From contig CM072340.1 of assembly GCA_036874045.1 (NCBI GenBank), positions 5,843,001 to 5,907,000 on the forward strand: 64,000 nt of DNA. Reading direction: 5' to 3'. Below the pieces are notes generated by a model that did not search any database, had not been told where the DNA came from, and was given only the letters and a program-made list of their open reading frames with translations. Below, piece after piece: positions 11,597 through 26,500 of this stretch (within the stretch, counting starts at the first letter, position 1; each line of letters starts with the position of its first letter). The stretch comes from Cymodocea nodosa. Lineage: Eukaryota > Streptophyta > Magnoliopsida > Alismatales > Cymodoceaceae. A program made the position numbers and the translations under genes.

Positions 11597-14500
11597 GTAC
11601 TTAATTTCATTCCATCTGGGTTTTGTCATTTCATATTGCTTTTAGAAATTATACCATATTGATTTAGTTAATATATATTTTGAATCAACTGCAGTTGAAA
11701 AGGAGACAGAATTTGAATTTTGGGGGTTTATTTTTGTTATGCTAGCAGCAGTCATGTCTGGTTTCCGTTGGTCCATGACCCAAATTCTTCTGCAGGTGTG
11801 TTTCTCATTGATGAAAAGATTTATCTTGTTACAATATGCTTTCATTTCTAACACTGAGTTATATGCAATTCTGATTTTGATTGGGGATATACTGTCTGCT
11901 TGTTACCAAGGGAAATCTGACTACTATTATGTATGCCATTACTTTTTTACAATGTGTATCCTTTTTTGTCGTAGTATGATGTTTTTCTTTTGCATTGCAT
12001 GTGTTCTCCAAATTGGACATGAAGAAAGAGGCTTACGGTAGGATTGTCCATCCTTCATTTCGTAATGTCTCAACTTAGGCTTGAATCTCGTTTGCCTTTG
12101 ATGTCTTTCAGGCTTGTTGATCTTGTTTTTTGTGTTGAACTTTCAGTATACATGAATGCACTTGACAGGAATATTGTTAGGCTACAATTGATTCAAATTT
12201 ATCATAAACAGACTATGAGATTGTGACATAAATCTAAAACAAACAAATGCGTCATGACAGATTATAACATAAATCTCAATAATTTTCAATAGAAGAAATG
12301 AACGTGGTTGTAGTAAATTTCATAATCAGCGTAAAGGTCAATTATCAGATTTATGCTTGATTATGAGATCTTTTTACTTTAGACAATGTGTCAATGCAAG
12401 TTCTATAAATCTCTAACAAGATTATTGACAGTTCTCATGAATCTCAAGATTTGTCTTCTAGATTATTCAGATTACCCATAATCTTGGTCCTCATAAATCT
12501 CAACCAAATGAAGCCTTAGTTTTTCTATAAATAATGATAAAATATCTTGAAAATTCTATTGAGACCATTACATTGTTCTAGTCTTGATTTCTACCATAAC
12601 TGATTATTATTATTTTTTTAATCAGGTCTAAAGGATCCCATTTCTTTGATGTGTTATGTTGCCCCAGTTATGACAGCAACCACTTTAATACTCTCTCTTG
12701 TAATGGAACCATGGAGTAAGTTTTATAAAAATGCTTACTTTGACGGTAAATGGGACATCATCCGCACATGCTTCATATTGCTTATTGGTGGAGTAGTGGC
12801 ATTTTTAATGGTAATTCTTGAACTTCTAATCTAAATTAACTTCAAGTTCTCTGCTAAGTTCAATAACTTTTGCTGTCAACTAAGCAATAAGGTAACTGGT
12901 TTATATACTATTTAGTAAATGGAGCCATGGAACTTGTAAATTGGAATTGCTCTTCATCTTACCCTTTTGCTTTCTTGCTTTCTATCTTCATATTTATTCA
13001 AGAATGCGTAAATTCTAACCAAAATTGTTATTGGTTTTTGTTGCAGGTATTTACAGAATATGCTCTTGTTTCCAGAACCAGTGCAGTCACCCTAACAATA
13101 GCTGGTGTTGTTAAGGAGGCCGTTACCATTTTGGTAAACTTTACTTTCTCAAGGATGTGCTTGTATACATAATACCAAATGTGGAATTGTGGACGTGTTG
13201 CTTAAGTTTGCTTATATGCTTCTTATTTTTAATTTGCTGTCAATGTTCCCACACAACGCCAACATCACAGTTTTCTGAGCAAATGTAGATTATTCATTTA
13301 TTCTACCAAGTTTCCATTGACATACATAAAACATGTTTGCTTTTCAATTTACTCCAACACAAAAATGACATTTAGAACCTGGCTATATAAGATTGAGAGA
13401 TGTGAAGCATTCTGTTATGTGCAAGAATTCTGTTGCTTTTAGTCACAGTGTGCTATCTCAATTTCTTGGCTGTTCTTGTACCCTAAAAAAACTTTAAACT
13501 CCGTTTACAAGGTTCCCACAAATGTAGGTTTGGGTAGGGCCTAATATTTTAACTCATGACCTTTAAGCTACAATAGGGTAATGTTACCATTCTGTCATGA
13601 TTCACACTCTTGCTTATTCTTGTATGTTGAATATTGCTTCAGATTGGAACAGTTGGTTACTGCCAGTTGTGGGTGCATTGTGTGAGTCTTGTATGTTGTG
13701 GACATAGTATGTGATATAGGTTTAGTGGTCGTATGTGCTGATTATGGATATTTATCTGCATTGATTGTACATATGTTTTTGCAATTTTTTCTAAATGCAT
13801 AGTTGTACATATGTTTATCTCCACCTCTTTTCTTATATTCCATCTTCCTTCTTCACTGTATCTTGTACTTCTCCATCAAAATTTAACATTTGGTATGGGA
13901 GCTTTAACCCATTCCAATGTCTCAGTTGAAGTTCAATGTTGTAATGGAGTTGGAGGTGAGTTTTAACCATCTAGCTCCACCAGTGCTCAATGGTGATACT
14001 TATCAGCGTTGGACTATCAGAATGGAGGCATATTTAGAGGCACTGGATCTTTGGGAAGCTATGGAGAATGATTTTGAAGTTCCATCTCTTCTGCAAAACC
14101 CAATAATGGCTCAAGTGAAGACTTACAAGGAGAACAAGATGAGGAAGTCCCAGTCGAAAACATGTTTGTTTGTTGCCATTTTGCCATCATCACTTACATT
14201 ATGTTCTTGAAATCAGCCAAGGAAGTATGGGATTATCTTAAGGAGTTTGCAGGTGCTGAAAGGATTAAAGGGATGTTGGTGTTGAATTTAATCAGGGAAT
14301 TTGAACTGATGAAGATGAAGGACACAGAAACAATCAATGAGTATTCCAAGTTGCTCTCCATTGTAAATAAAGTACGATCGCTTGGTTTTGAATTTTCCGA
14401 TGCTAGGATTGTCAAAAAAATCCTAGTTACCACTCCTAAGAAGTTTGAAGCTTTTATAACTACACTGGAAAATACGAAGGATCTGTCTAAGATCACCTTG

Positions 14501-17500
14501 GCAAAATTACTTAATGCTTTCCAAACTCAAGAGTAGCGGAGGATGATGCATTACGAAGGTAGTGTTGAAGGCACCTTGATAGCCAAAAACCAAGTTGATA
14601 AGGAGGGGAAAAAGAAGAAGAATGTGGAGGATAGAACTTCTGAAATTGAAGAGAGTTCTAGCAAGACCAAGTAGAAGAAGAATTTTCCTCCCAACAAGTA
14701 TTGTGGGAAGAAAAGTCATTCACCATTTAAGTGTTGGAGAAGATCAAATGCAAAATGCACAAAGTGCAATTAGATAGGTCATGAAGCTGTAGTCTATAAG
14801 ATTAAATTTTAGTAAAAGGAAAATTTTTAACATCATGAACCTGATCAAGAGAAGGAACAACCCTTTGTTACATCTAGTGTTGCTTTCGAAAGAAATGTAG
14901 AAAACTAGATTGTGGACAGTGGGTGTACCCACCACATGTCCTTTGATAAGTTGCTCTTTAGGGGGTTGAAACCAGCACAAAAAACCAGAATCAAGATTGG
15001 TAATGGGAGTCACATTATGGTTGTTGGAAAAGGAACAGTGAGCTTCTCTACTAGTACAGGTAATAAGTTTTACTTTGTTGTACTTTATGTACCTAGTATT
15101 GATTAAAATTTATTAAGTGTTGGACAACTCTTAGATTGGTTTGAAGGTGATGTTTGAGGAACATCATTGTTGTATTTTAGACCAAAAAGGTCAAAAGCTT
15201 TTCAAGGTGAGGATGAAAGGGAGAAGTTTTTCTCTCAATCTTGAACAAAACCAGTATGATGCATTTCCTTGTAATGCTACTGTGGTAGATGTTTGGCATA
15301 AATGATTTGGTCATTGTCACCTAAAAAGGATGTTAAAAATGAAGAGCTCAAATTTGGTATTTGGATTACCAAATTTCACAACTGAAACATCTTATTGCAA
15401 TGCTTGTCAATCAAGAAAATTTTGCAGGAAGCAGTTTAGCATTTCTTCTTAGAGAGCAATGTATAAGCTTTAGCTTGTGCACACTGATGTAGTTGGTCCC
15501 ATGAATACTCCATCACTGAATGAGAGTATTTATTATTTGATCTTTATTGATGACTATTCTTGGATGTGTTGGATTGACATTTTAAAGTCCAAATCTGAGG
15601 TACCCCATTTCTTCAAGCAATTTAAGAATTTTGTTGAAAATCAAAGTTGTAGTAGAATTAAGGCTGTACAGTTTGATAATGGTAAGGAGTATACATGTAA
15701 TGAGTTTAATCTCATATGTAGTAAAGCTAGAATTAAGTAGCAATTCACAGTCACATACTCCACAATAAAATGGAGTGTGAAAGGAAGAATTAGACTATAA
15801 TAGAGATATCCAGATGTATGTTGCATGATGAAAATCTTCTAAAGAGCTTCTGGGTTGAAGATTGCAACACTACTGTATACATACAAAATAGATTGCCAAG
15901 ACATGGATTGCAAGATGCAACTCCCTTTCAAACCTGGTACAATCTTAAGCCTTCTCTAAGTTACTTGAAAATATTTGGTTGTGTTTGTTTTGTATGGGTT
16001 CCATAGATCAAGTATGACAAACTTGATCGCTGTTCTTAGTATTTTTGTTGGTATACTTCTACTTTAAAGGCATATAAAGTTTATATGCTACTCATTGGGA
16101 TGATTGCTATTTCCCATGATATAATCTTTCAAGAAAATGATGAGTGGAAGTGGGATAGTAACCAACAAGAACAGTCTGTTGTATTTCCTCCTATGGGTTC
16201 TTGTATCATTCAACAATTTGAACTGGAGATCAGATTGATGAAATTCAAGAACAAGGTGAAGTTGAACCTATAAATGTTGAAGATGATGTATTTGACCATA
16301 TTCTAGTAAGAGGAATGAGACTACTAATTGAAGTTTATCAAAGGTCCAATTTAGCTATGCTTGAACTAGTAAAACTACAACAAGTCTTATGCTCCCCTCA
16401 TTGGAAGTAGACCATGAGGAAGAAATTGCAGCAATTCAAAATAGTGGAGCTTGGGAACTTGTTGATTATCTCAAAGACAAAAATAATTGGTCTTAAGTAG
16501 ATGTTTAGAACAAAGCTCAATCTTGATGGATCAATCAACAATCACAAAGTTAGGTTAGTGGCTAGAGGTTATGCTTAGGAATTTGGTATAGATTTTTCAA
16601 ATGCTTTTGCTTTTGTTGTAAGGATTTTAACCACCGGATTATTACTAGCTATTGTAGCTTAATTCAAGTGGAAATTTCATCATCTTGATGTGAAATCTGC
16701 CTTTTTAAATGGTTATTTGCAAGAAGGGGTATTTGTTGAGCAACTGTCAGGATTTGAGATTGTTATTGAACCCAATAAAATCTATAGGCTTCAAAAGACA
16801 CTTTGTGGCATCATTTATTGAAGATGGGCTTTAATAGAAGTCTATTTGAATCAACATTATATGTTAAAAGGGCATCAAAAGGAGCTATTGATCATCTCCT
16901 TGTATGTTGATTTACTCACCACCAAAATAATACTCAGCTGATAAAAGGGTTTAAGGATTTGATGTTACAGTCATTTGGAATGACAGATTTGAATAGAGGT
17001 GTCAATTAGGCTAGGCAATTGTAGGCTAGCCCAACCCAACCCGTAATGAGTTGGTCTAACTTGGCCTGATTTTTTAAATCAGGTCAGGTTGGGCTACAAT
17101 ATATTAAATCAAGTAGATTTAGGTCAGGTCGGGCTGGCCTGTGGACCAATTCAGGTCGGGCTTGGGCTGGCTCGAGGGTCAGTTTAGGCCAGGTTGAAAT
17201 CAATGAAAAATAAAAAATAAAAAATGGAATATGATACCTCTCTTATATACATTAATAAATGTAAACGTAAAAGTTGATGTATGCAAAATTAATAAATGTT
17301 AAGGTAAAAGTTGTTAAAAAATTAATAAATATAATACAAACTTGTTTAAACATAAAACTTGATGTAGCAATTGAAAATGTAGAACAAAGTTTAAATAATG
17401 TTTAATATGTATGTTACAAAATATGGAAAGAATTAAATAAGAGATTTATCGTAACAAATAGGAAAAAATTAAATAATTTTAATCATAGTTATTTAATAAG

Positions 17501-20500
17501 AGATAATCCTGATTTTTTAGATTTTGATGTAATAAATTGAAGGAAAACATAAAAATGTACATTTTTTATTTTATCATTAATGACAAAAGATTTACTAACA
17601 ATTCTAACTTCTTTTATAGTATGTGAACAGACAATTAGTATTAGTGGTAATATATTAGATGATAGAAGAGTAAGATTAAAATATGATATTTTAGAAGTAT
17701 TAATGTGTGTTAAAGATTGGAAGTTTACTTGTGTTCATGGACAACAATAAAAAGATGACTTCATCAATAATTTTGTAAATTTAAATGTTTAAATATAATT
17801 ATGTATATTAAATGTAAAAATATTTGATGTAATTACAAAAATAATGTAATTTTAATTTAAATTCAGAAATAAAATAATTATTTTAATTTTATGACTTGTG
17901 TTTGAATGTGTTTATAGATGATGAATTATAAATGATCCGTTGATGATGTCTTGATATTGATGTTAATGCGATGAATAATGATTTATGAATGATCACTTAT
18001 GTTTGATGTTCATGTATTTATAAATAAAATAATATGTTTGAATGATGAATTGATTATTGAAAATGATGTAATTTTTTAATTTTTATTTTAATTTAAAATT
18101 AAAAAAATAAATATAAAAAATCAAAAACTTCGGTTGGACCGAAGTTAAGATTTGGTCAAATCGAAGGAAAAAATAAAGAAAATAAAAAACTTTGATCAAA
18201 TCGAAGTTTATCTTCAGTTAGATTGAAGGAAAAAATAATAAATTTTAAAAACTTTAGTCGAACCAAAGTTTATCTTTAGTCTGGTTGAAGAAAAAAATTA
18301 AAAAATTAAAATATGTTGGTTAGACTAAAGGAAAAAATAAAAAACTTCAGTCGATCAAATCGAAGAAAAATAAAAATAATAAAATATTTAAAAAAATCAA
18401 AAACTTTAGTTTGATCGAAGTTGAGCTTCAATCAGACCAAAAAATAATAATAATAAAATGTTTAAAAAAATAAAAAACTTTGGTCAGACTAAAGTTAAGC
18501 TTCAATCAAGCTAAAAAAGAAAATAAAAAAATAAAAATTTCAATTGGACGTAAGTAAAGATATAGTCATATCGTTTAAAAAATAAAAAACTAAAAAAAAA
18601 TTGGTCAGATCAATGTTGACCTTTAGTTAAACTGAAGAAAAAAAATAAAAAGTTATAAAAGTGAGCTAGGTTACAAGTTGGGTTGGGTTTGTCTTGAAAA
18701 AATTTTGGGTTGGGTCAGGTTGCCCTAAAAAAAATTTCGAGTCGGGTTGTCTCAAAAAAATTTCAGCCCGACCCGACTTGTAGCTTGAATGGGCTGATAC
18801 TTTTTGAGTCAGGTCGGCCCAGCCCGGTCCATTGACACCTCTTGATTTGGGTCTAATGACTCATTCCTTGGGGATTAAAGTATGCTAAGATGATAGTGAG
18901 ATTTCAATTTCACAAAAGAAGTATGTGAAAAAAACCCTTAAAAGGTTTTGTGTGAATGATTGCGAGGTAGTTTCCACACCAATGCATTATAAAGAAAAGT
19001 TAACTGGTAAAGTTGTAGCTGAAAACATTGATGAGAAGTTATTTTAGAAGACTAATTGGGTGTCTCATGTATCTTATAGCTACTAGACTAGATATATTTT
19101 CTTGGTCAGTATTTTGTCGAGATTCATGCATTGTGCTAATAATTTGCACTTGCAGGCAGATAAATGAGTCATTAGATATACTGCAGATTACAAAGTAAAA
19201 TGCAATAGATCTGGCAGTCCTACTTTGCTAGGTTACTCAGACAATGACTGGGGAGGTTCGGTTGATGATTTAAGTAGCACATCTGGTTATTGTTTTTCTC
19301 TTGGATCAAACATTTTTTCATGGTGTACCAAGAAGCAGGAGTTAGTAGCTCAATCTACTACAGAAGCTAAGGTTATTCTAGCTAATGTAGCTATAAATCA
19401 AGCTATTTGACTTAGGAAAGTTTTCAAAGATCTGAACCTAAATCAAATTATGCCAATGGAAATAATGGTCGACAATCAAGCAACAATAGCAATCTCTTAT
19501 AATCTAGTTTTTCACAGAAAACAAAGCATTTCAATTTTATATTTTATTCTTTGAGAGAAATGCAAAGTAATAGTGAGATCAGTCTCTCTTATTGTGCTAC
19601 TGAAGATCAACTAGCAGGTGTGTTTACGAGAAAGATAGATGTTTACTGTATCTAAAGCAAGTTTACTGTTGAATATTGCTTTCAATTGTAGTAGTTAGTT
19701 ACTGCCAGCTGTGAGTGCATCATGTGAGTCATGTATGTTGTGGGCATAGTATGTGATATGGGTTTAGTGGTCTTACATGCTGATTATGGATCGGCAAAAT
19801 AAAAAGTGTTTTACAGTATTTATCTATGTGGGTTGTACGTATGTTTTTGTGATTTTTTCTAAATGAATAGTTGTTTTCATTCTTGATCTCCACCTCTTTT
19901 CTTATATTCCATCTTCCTTCTTCACGGTATCTTGTACTTCTCCATCAAAATTTAACGTTGTAGACTATGCTGCATAAATTGTTAGATTCTACCTAAAAGG
20001 TTTGTAATGTTTCGCTGATAATGAGAACTCTCTAAAAATTTTCCTCAATAAAAAAATTCTGAAGTGGGCACCTTTATTAAGCTAGAAGTTTCATTTGACT
20101 AGTATTTCTTTATGATATTTATGGTTTAGTGCTGAAATGGTTTATTTGATTATTTATGTTGAAGGATGCACGAAAATGTAACTGAGGAAATATTTCTGTT
20201 CTTAGGTTTGTAAAAATGATCACTTTTGCTGATGTCCTGCTAATGCTATGTATATGCACTCTCTAGACTAAAAGAAATGAATCTTATCATTTCCGTCCTG
20301 TTGTTTGTGTACTCTTAAGTCTTAAGAGCAATTTGCTTTCATGTCTCACTTATGGTGGTTTATCAGTTTATCTAATTCAGTTTACTTTATTCTAAAGCCA
20401 TTTATTATTCTTGAAAGGGTTTTTGGTTGTGTTTCCATGGTCTTGGAAGATGTATGAAGACAAATGGTTAGGTTACAAGTAGTAAGGGAAGTTGCCTTGG

Positions 20501-23500
20501 TACACAAACAATTTTTTTTAAGATAAATATCTGAACTGGTTATGGGGCGGGGGTTCAAGTAATAACTGAATACAAATGGAAAGGACTAGACCAAAGTCCC
20601 ATGAAAAATAGGCTAACCACATTGTTGCAGAGTGGGGATCTCCCAGAAATCTAGTTTCCAACCACCAATTGTAGCCTTCGACAATGAGTGCATATTCTGG
20701 AACACTTGGGACACCTTCCTTACCAGGGCCTCCTTAACAAGCACGCTAGCCACTACATTGCACTCTCTTTAAACGTGTTGGATCTCATGCACTTTCCTCA
20801 TCATATAGTGTTCAACCTAAAATCCATTGGCAGGCCATACCCTACATTACCTGGTGGAGAACATGTGAATTACTTCCATCGAATCAACCTCTACAACCAA
20901 CAAGTTCAAAGGGTTCCCAATCTCTCTGCACACACCCGTAGGCCTTCGAACAGAGCACTTAGTTGAACCAATTGAACTGAATATTCTTGAAAGTATCTTG
21001 AATACGTAGCTATAACGTGTCTCATACAGTCTTGGATGCTCTTTCCTCCTAACCACAACTAAGAGATAGCCTTGTTGAACTACAGTTTGTAGAAGCCAAC
21101 TCGAGGTTTCACCCAACTGAACCAGTGGAAGTTTTTTCAACCAGAGTAACGGCATTTGAAGTTCAACATTTTCTTCACCTTCAGTTCAGAAACTGAACTA
21201 CAATGATTTGATTGAGCTTGTAATAGTCTTGTAGAGTGGTCTTTAGACTCTGAATCATGTTGTGGACAGATCCCCTGTGCTCACCTAGTTTCATCTAACA
21301 TCTTTCCCTTCGAAGCTTCCATAGAGTTATAGCACATGTTCTCTTCAACATCTTCACATCTTTTTTGCTGCGACATTGAAGACATCGAAGCAACACCTCT
21401 TTCTAGCATTGGCCATCCATCCAATTTGTACTGTGAAGCCACATTCAATAAACCGTATCCCATTCACCACCATTGAAGAGATGCTTCTTTAAATCCTCAC
21501 TTCTTTTATGGTTACAACAAGAATAAATGGATGTCAATGGAAGCCCTTGGACATAATATTCAATTCCATCAGTAGACTATTCTAAAGGCTTCTCTATAGG
21601 AAAAATGAAACTTTAGATGGAATTGGAGCCATCCTAATATTAGGATTGTATTGAACTACATATGGAGGGTAATCTTTAATGAAAAAACTAATAACAAATT
21701 AATTATATGTAAAGAAAAAGTAAACATGATGTAAAAATTATAGGATCGTATAACTACATAAGAGGAGGGTGAATTGTTTTTCAACATTTTCAACTATAAT
21801 TGAAACTTTAAAATTGAAACAAGTCAAAATAATGTTTTATTCAAATCATTTTATTTAATGTTTTAATTACAATATATAATTCAATTTTTTTCAGAAATTG
21901 TAGATACAATGATATATTTATACAACGTTTTATCTAATCAATTTTATTATTTCAAATAAAGAAAATTAATTTACAGAATTTAAAATATTTCTCCTTGTTT
22001 GATATTTTTCCTTTTTTTCTTTTTCTTTTATAAATCTTCAGTGACAAATATCTGACTTTCTTTTCTTCACTGAAGTTGCTTCCTTCTAAGAGCTTTTTTT
22101 TTGAGAGGTGTTGATTCCTAAAAATTTATTTATTTAAGTGTGTAGGGATAATTTGATTAACGAGAATTCTGTCTTTTATAATCAATTTCTATTCCATGCA
22201 TAATTTTCACGTTCATCCACAATCAGTTTCTACTCTTTACGTCTTCTATGCTACTTTCAAATTCAAATTTTGAAATACACATGTTCTAGTTCACGTTTTC
22301 TTCTCAAATTTTTTTGAATCATCAATCTTAGATCTTTTGAAAAAATTTTCTGCAAAATAACTTTCTCGTCCAAAATTTTTTATCAAATGTAATAACAAAA
22401 CGTTGTTAATATTAACTAAACGAGTAAAACAAATAAACTTATATTAACTAAACGAGTAAAACAAATAGACTTATAACTTAACGTGTCTAACTTAACGAGT
22501 TCAGCATGTGCTATTCATGTGACATGTTCTATTGTGTAAATTGCTAACTCAACGAACTATGTCTATAGTGTTATGTTAACTTAACGAACTGACTTCATGA
22601 TGTTACAGTTAACTTAATGAATTAACTTCGTTGTGTTACTGATAACTCAACTAATTAATATATATAAATAAACGTTTTAAACAATAATGTATTTATCACA
22701 TGCAAGAATAATAATTTTAAGTTTATAATGTTAACCTAATGCGTTGTCTTAGTGTTCAATATAATAATTCAACATGTGTAATTATGTTAATGAGTTAAAC
22801 ATGTGCACTTCATATGATACAATATAATATTTATAAACTTTAAATTTACCACGTGTGCATAATATTAACTTAACAAGTTCGTTCATTAAATTTAATGTTT
22901 TGTTTACTAACTCAACGAGTTTTCATGTGACCTATTTTTAACCTTTAAGCCTATAACTCAACGAGTTCTCACGTGACTTTTTTATAAAAAAAATACTAAC
23001 TCAACGAGTTCTCTTAACGTACACTGTACATGATACAAGACTGTAACATTAAAATATATCATGTTATTCAATAAAAACACATGTTAATTTAACATTTAGT
23101 TAAATGAAAAGTTAGTATAACTTAACGACTAGTTATTTAACTTAACATAATTTCAGATTCATTACAGACAAGTATATAACATTAAACTTTTTCTGTATTA
23201 ATTGATGTTCTTAATTTATTTTCATAAACAATATTAATTGATTAAATATGATTATTTATGTTTTGCACACATCATCAAAATATAATGCTTAACAAAAATT
23301 AAAAATGAGGAGAAACAAAAGCATAAATCACAAGAACATACAAAATTTATAGTGTTTCACCCTACAACCTTGGGTTAGGTCCACCCTTCAAGCTTCTTGC
23401 TTTAGTGTTTCGAGAAACTTGTGCATTCCACTAAATAGTGTTGTTACCAAGCTAACACTTCATCACTTTACAACTTTAACCTTGGCGAACCTATCAAGTA

Positions 23501-26500
23501 GCCTTAGCTAACTCATCAAGCAACCTCCTCACAATATGAGAAACCTTGACCATATCCTGATAGAGTTAAGTTTTCAAGTTTTCACCTTTGTCAAGAGTTA
23601 CCACAACAATTCACTAGATCGAAGGGTTTCTCTCCTTGTGATGCTTGAATATGCTTGCAATGAATTTGTAAAATGCTTTTTAAATGTGAGAAAAAGCCAA
23701 AAGGCTATGTTTTTAACCACAAGAGATGTTGGAAATATTAGAAGTTTTATCCTATCTAATTGGGTCCTATTTATAAAGTTTGAAAGGGTAATTGTCAAAT
23801 TTAAATGTTCTAAAACATCTCAATTTTTTATGAAATTGGTATGCTATTGATCTACTTCAAATGCCATTTCTTTAACAGTTAGCTAAATTGGTATGTTGAT
23901 AGAAAAATCAATATGCTGATCATATGAGCCCTAGATTTCCTATTTGAAGATGGATATGTTGATTAGAAAATTGGTATGTTGAATATTCTAAGCCTTAGAA
24001 CCTAATGGAACAAATGATATGTTGTTTTGCCAAAATTAGTATACTGATCTAGGTTTAGTACCTAACTACACCATTGGCCTAGAAATCGATACTTCATTTT
24101 ATAGAAATAATATGTCAATTTTTGTGATAGTGAAATTTCTAAGTAAATGTATGAGTAAGTTCTTTTGATTGTCTATTCTAAATGCATACATTTACATTAC
24201 CAAAACTTTGTTATAGCACTTTTCAACATCTTCACCCTTTTTTTGCTGCAACATCGAAGACAACCAAGCAACACCTCTTTCCAAAATTGACCATCCATTC
24301 AATTTTTATTGAAAAGTTTATTATGCTACAATCAATAGATTGTAACCCATTCACCTCCATAAAAGAGATGCTTCTCTAAATCCCCACCTCTTTTATGATA
24401 ACAAGTACAAATGGATGCCAACTGAATGCTCCTGGACTTTTTAGTTCCATTGGTAGACCATGCTAAAGGCTCCATTGGAAAATCAAAACATTAGAAGGAA
24501 TTGGTGCCATCCAAAGGTTAGTATCATATTAAACTACATGTGGAGGGTAATCCTTAATGAAAAAGCCAATAACAAATTGATTATATGTAAAGAGAAAGTA
24601 AATTTGATGTAGAAATTAAACAAAGATATACAAAAGAATAAAACAAAGGAACATACAAAATTTAGTGGTTCATCCTATAACCTTAGGTTGGGTCTACTCC
24701 TTAAGTTTCTCGCTTGAGTGTTTCACTAAATAATGTTGTTACATATGAGCTCTAGTTTTCCTATATGAAGATTGATGTGCTGATTGGAAAATTGGTATGC
24801 CAATCATTCTTAGCCTTAGAACTTGAAAGAACAAATGTGTAAAGTTTTAAAGCTTAAATTGGAGAATAGAGAAAGAATTTGGAAGAATTAAAGAGGAGAG
24901 AAGAGGAGAACACAAAACAACTATGTGGTTTACCCAAAATAGGGTTACGTCCACAGGACAGTAACAACACACCCTTTATACCACTATCAATAGAATGTTT
25001 ATAGATGGTAGAGACAAAGGGAATTACAACTCAGATGTTCTCCTACCTATACTGGCCACAACGAGCTATTATATAGAATTTTAAATGACCATTAAGTTGC
25101 CTAATTATAGTAAATGCAATGAATGGATGGGTAGAATTTGAACAACCCCATCCAAAAATGGAAAGACAAGAGGCCAATAGTCTCTACCCATTTAATCCCA
25201 CAGTTGTCATAAGAATTAAATAGAAATTATGTCAACCAAATTACAATCTCCACCTTGACAAAATTCTTTAGATGCTGTTACTTGGACCAGAGTGGTCGGT
25301 CCATTCAGAAATTTTGATAGACATTGAGCAAGTCTAAACAGTGAAGGAACTTGCTCTTTGTCATTGATTTGGTGAACACATCTGTTGGATTATCTTTAGT
25401 CTTGACTTTTTGAATTTTAATCCTTTGTTTAACCTTGATGAAGTAATATCTAACATTAATGTGCTTGGTTCTATCATGGTAAACATGATCTTTAGCCAAA
25501 CATATGGTGTTGAGATTACCACAGTAAATAATTGCTTGATCTTGAGAAAAACCAAAATCTCCAATCAACACTTTTAGTCAAATACTTTCTTTAGTTGCCT
25601 TTGTCATTGCTATGTACTCAACTTTTGTGGTTGACAAGGATACAGTGGGTTGAAGTGTAGCCTTGCAATTGACAACTGAGCTTCCAACAGTAAACATATA
25701 TCTTGTCATAAATCTTCGAGTGTCAACATTAGATGCATAGTTTGAATCTAAATATTCAGCCACCAAGGAATCCCTTGAACTTCCATAAACCTATCCAATA
25801 TCTGTTGTTCCCTTTAGATATTAAAAAATTCTCTTGATAACTGGCTAGTGTTCTTTGTTTAGATTACTTATAAACCTACTAACTATACTTACTGAGTATG
25901 CTAATCGAGTTTTGTGTAAACCATAGCATACATAAGACTCCTAACTACATTATAGTAAGAACCTTTCATCATATATTCCTCTTCTGATTTTGTCTTTGGA
26001 GTCATCTCTGAGGATAGATGAATGTCTTTGAAAGTGTATCAATAGCTTTTGCTTCAGACATTCCAAACCTTGAAAGAACTTTGAGAATATAATTCTTTTG
26101 AGATAGAAACAATTTCTTTTGTTCTTTATCTCTTAGAATTTTTCATCCCTAAAATCTTGTTTACTAGTCTAAGATTTTTCATATCAAACTCAGTATTCAG
26201 AAGAGCTTTGATTGATTGGTTCTTGCCTTTATCCTTTACTACAAAAAGGATATCATCTACATATAGAAGTAGATAAATCTAGGACTCTCCTTTTGATTTG
26301 TAGTAGACACATGGATCATGTAAACTCCTAGTAAATTCAATTTTGATCATAAACTGATTAAATCTTTTATACCACTACCTAGGAGATTGCTTTAGGTTCT
26401 ATAGAGATTTGTGGAGCTTACAGACACAATTTATCCTTTCTAGGTCTTGAAAACATTCTAGTTGACTGTTTAAAATGAAAAAGTGCATAATATTAACGGT

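Larger units (their letters stand above)
16994..18843 (+). mobile_element. hAT-superfamily DNA transposon relic inserted in copia RT
   Basis: The ends are inverted: TAGAGGTGTCAATT on the left and CATTGACACCTCTT on the right. Flanks give an 8-base duplication, GATTTGAA (16986-16993) and GATTTGGG (18844-18851), with two mismatches; 8 bases is the hAT size. The copia frame resumes right after it. Subterminal regions are GC-rich repeats of the GGGTTGGG/CCCAACCC kind (17020-17180 and 18660-18835). The interior holds the end of a hAT transposase and a palindrome array. Confidence 0.82.
13625..19957 (+). mobile_element. Complete short-LTR Ty1/copia element (decayed), hosting a hAT insertion
   Basis: LTRs 13625-13888 and 19667-19957, beginning TGTTGAATATTGCTT and ending TTTAACA/TTTAACG, with perfect target duplication TTGTA at 13620-13624 and 19958-19962. 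Internal order on +: primer site, gag, protease, integrase, RT, RNase H. Without the 1,850-base hAT insertion (and one TSD copy) it would be about 4.5 kb, normal for a short-LTR copia. Stops and frameshifts throughout. Confidence 0.93.

Noticed and set aside
11739..12226. Frames of 100 and 60 codons on +
   Set aside because: They read through donor sites into introns 2 and 3; the true coding there is exon 2 and the micro-exon.
12927..13172. 81-codon + frame
   Set aside because: Its end overlaps exon 5, but the frame before 13047 is intron.
16994..18843. Helitron or Mutator explanation for the insertion in copia RT
   Set aside because: Clear inverted ends, 8-base duplication and hAT dimerisation text fit hAT better.
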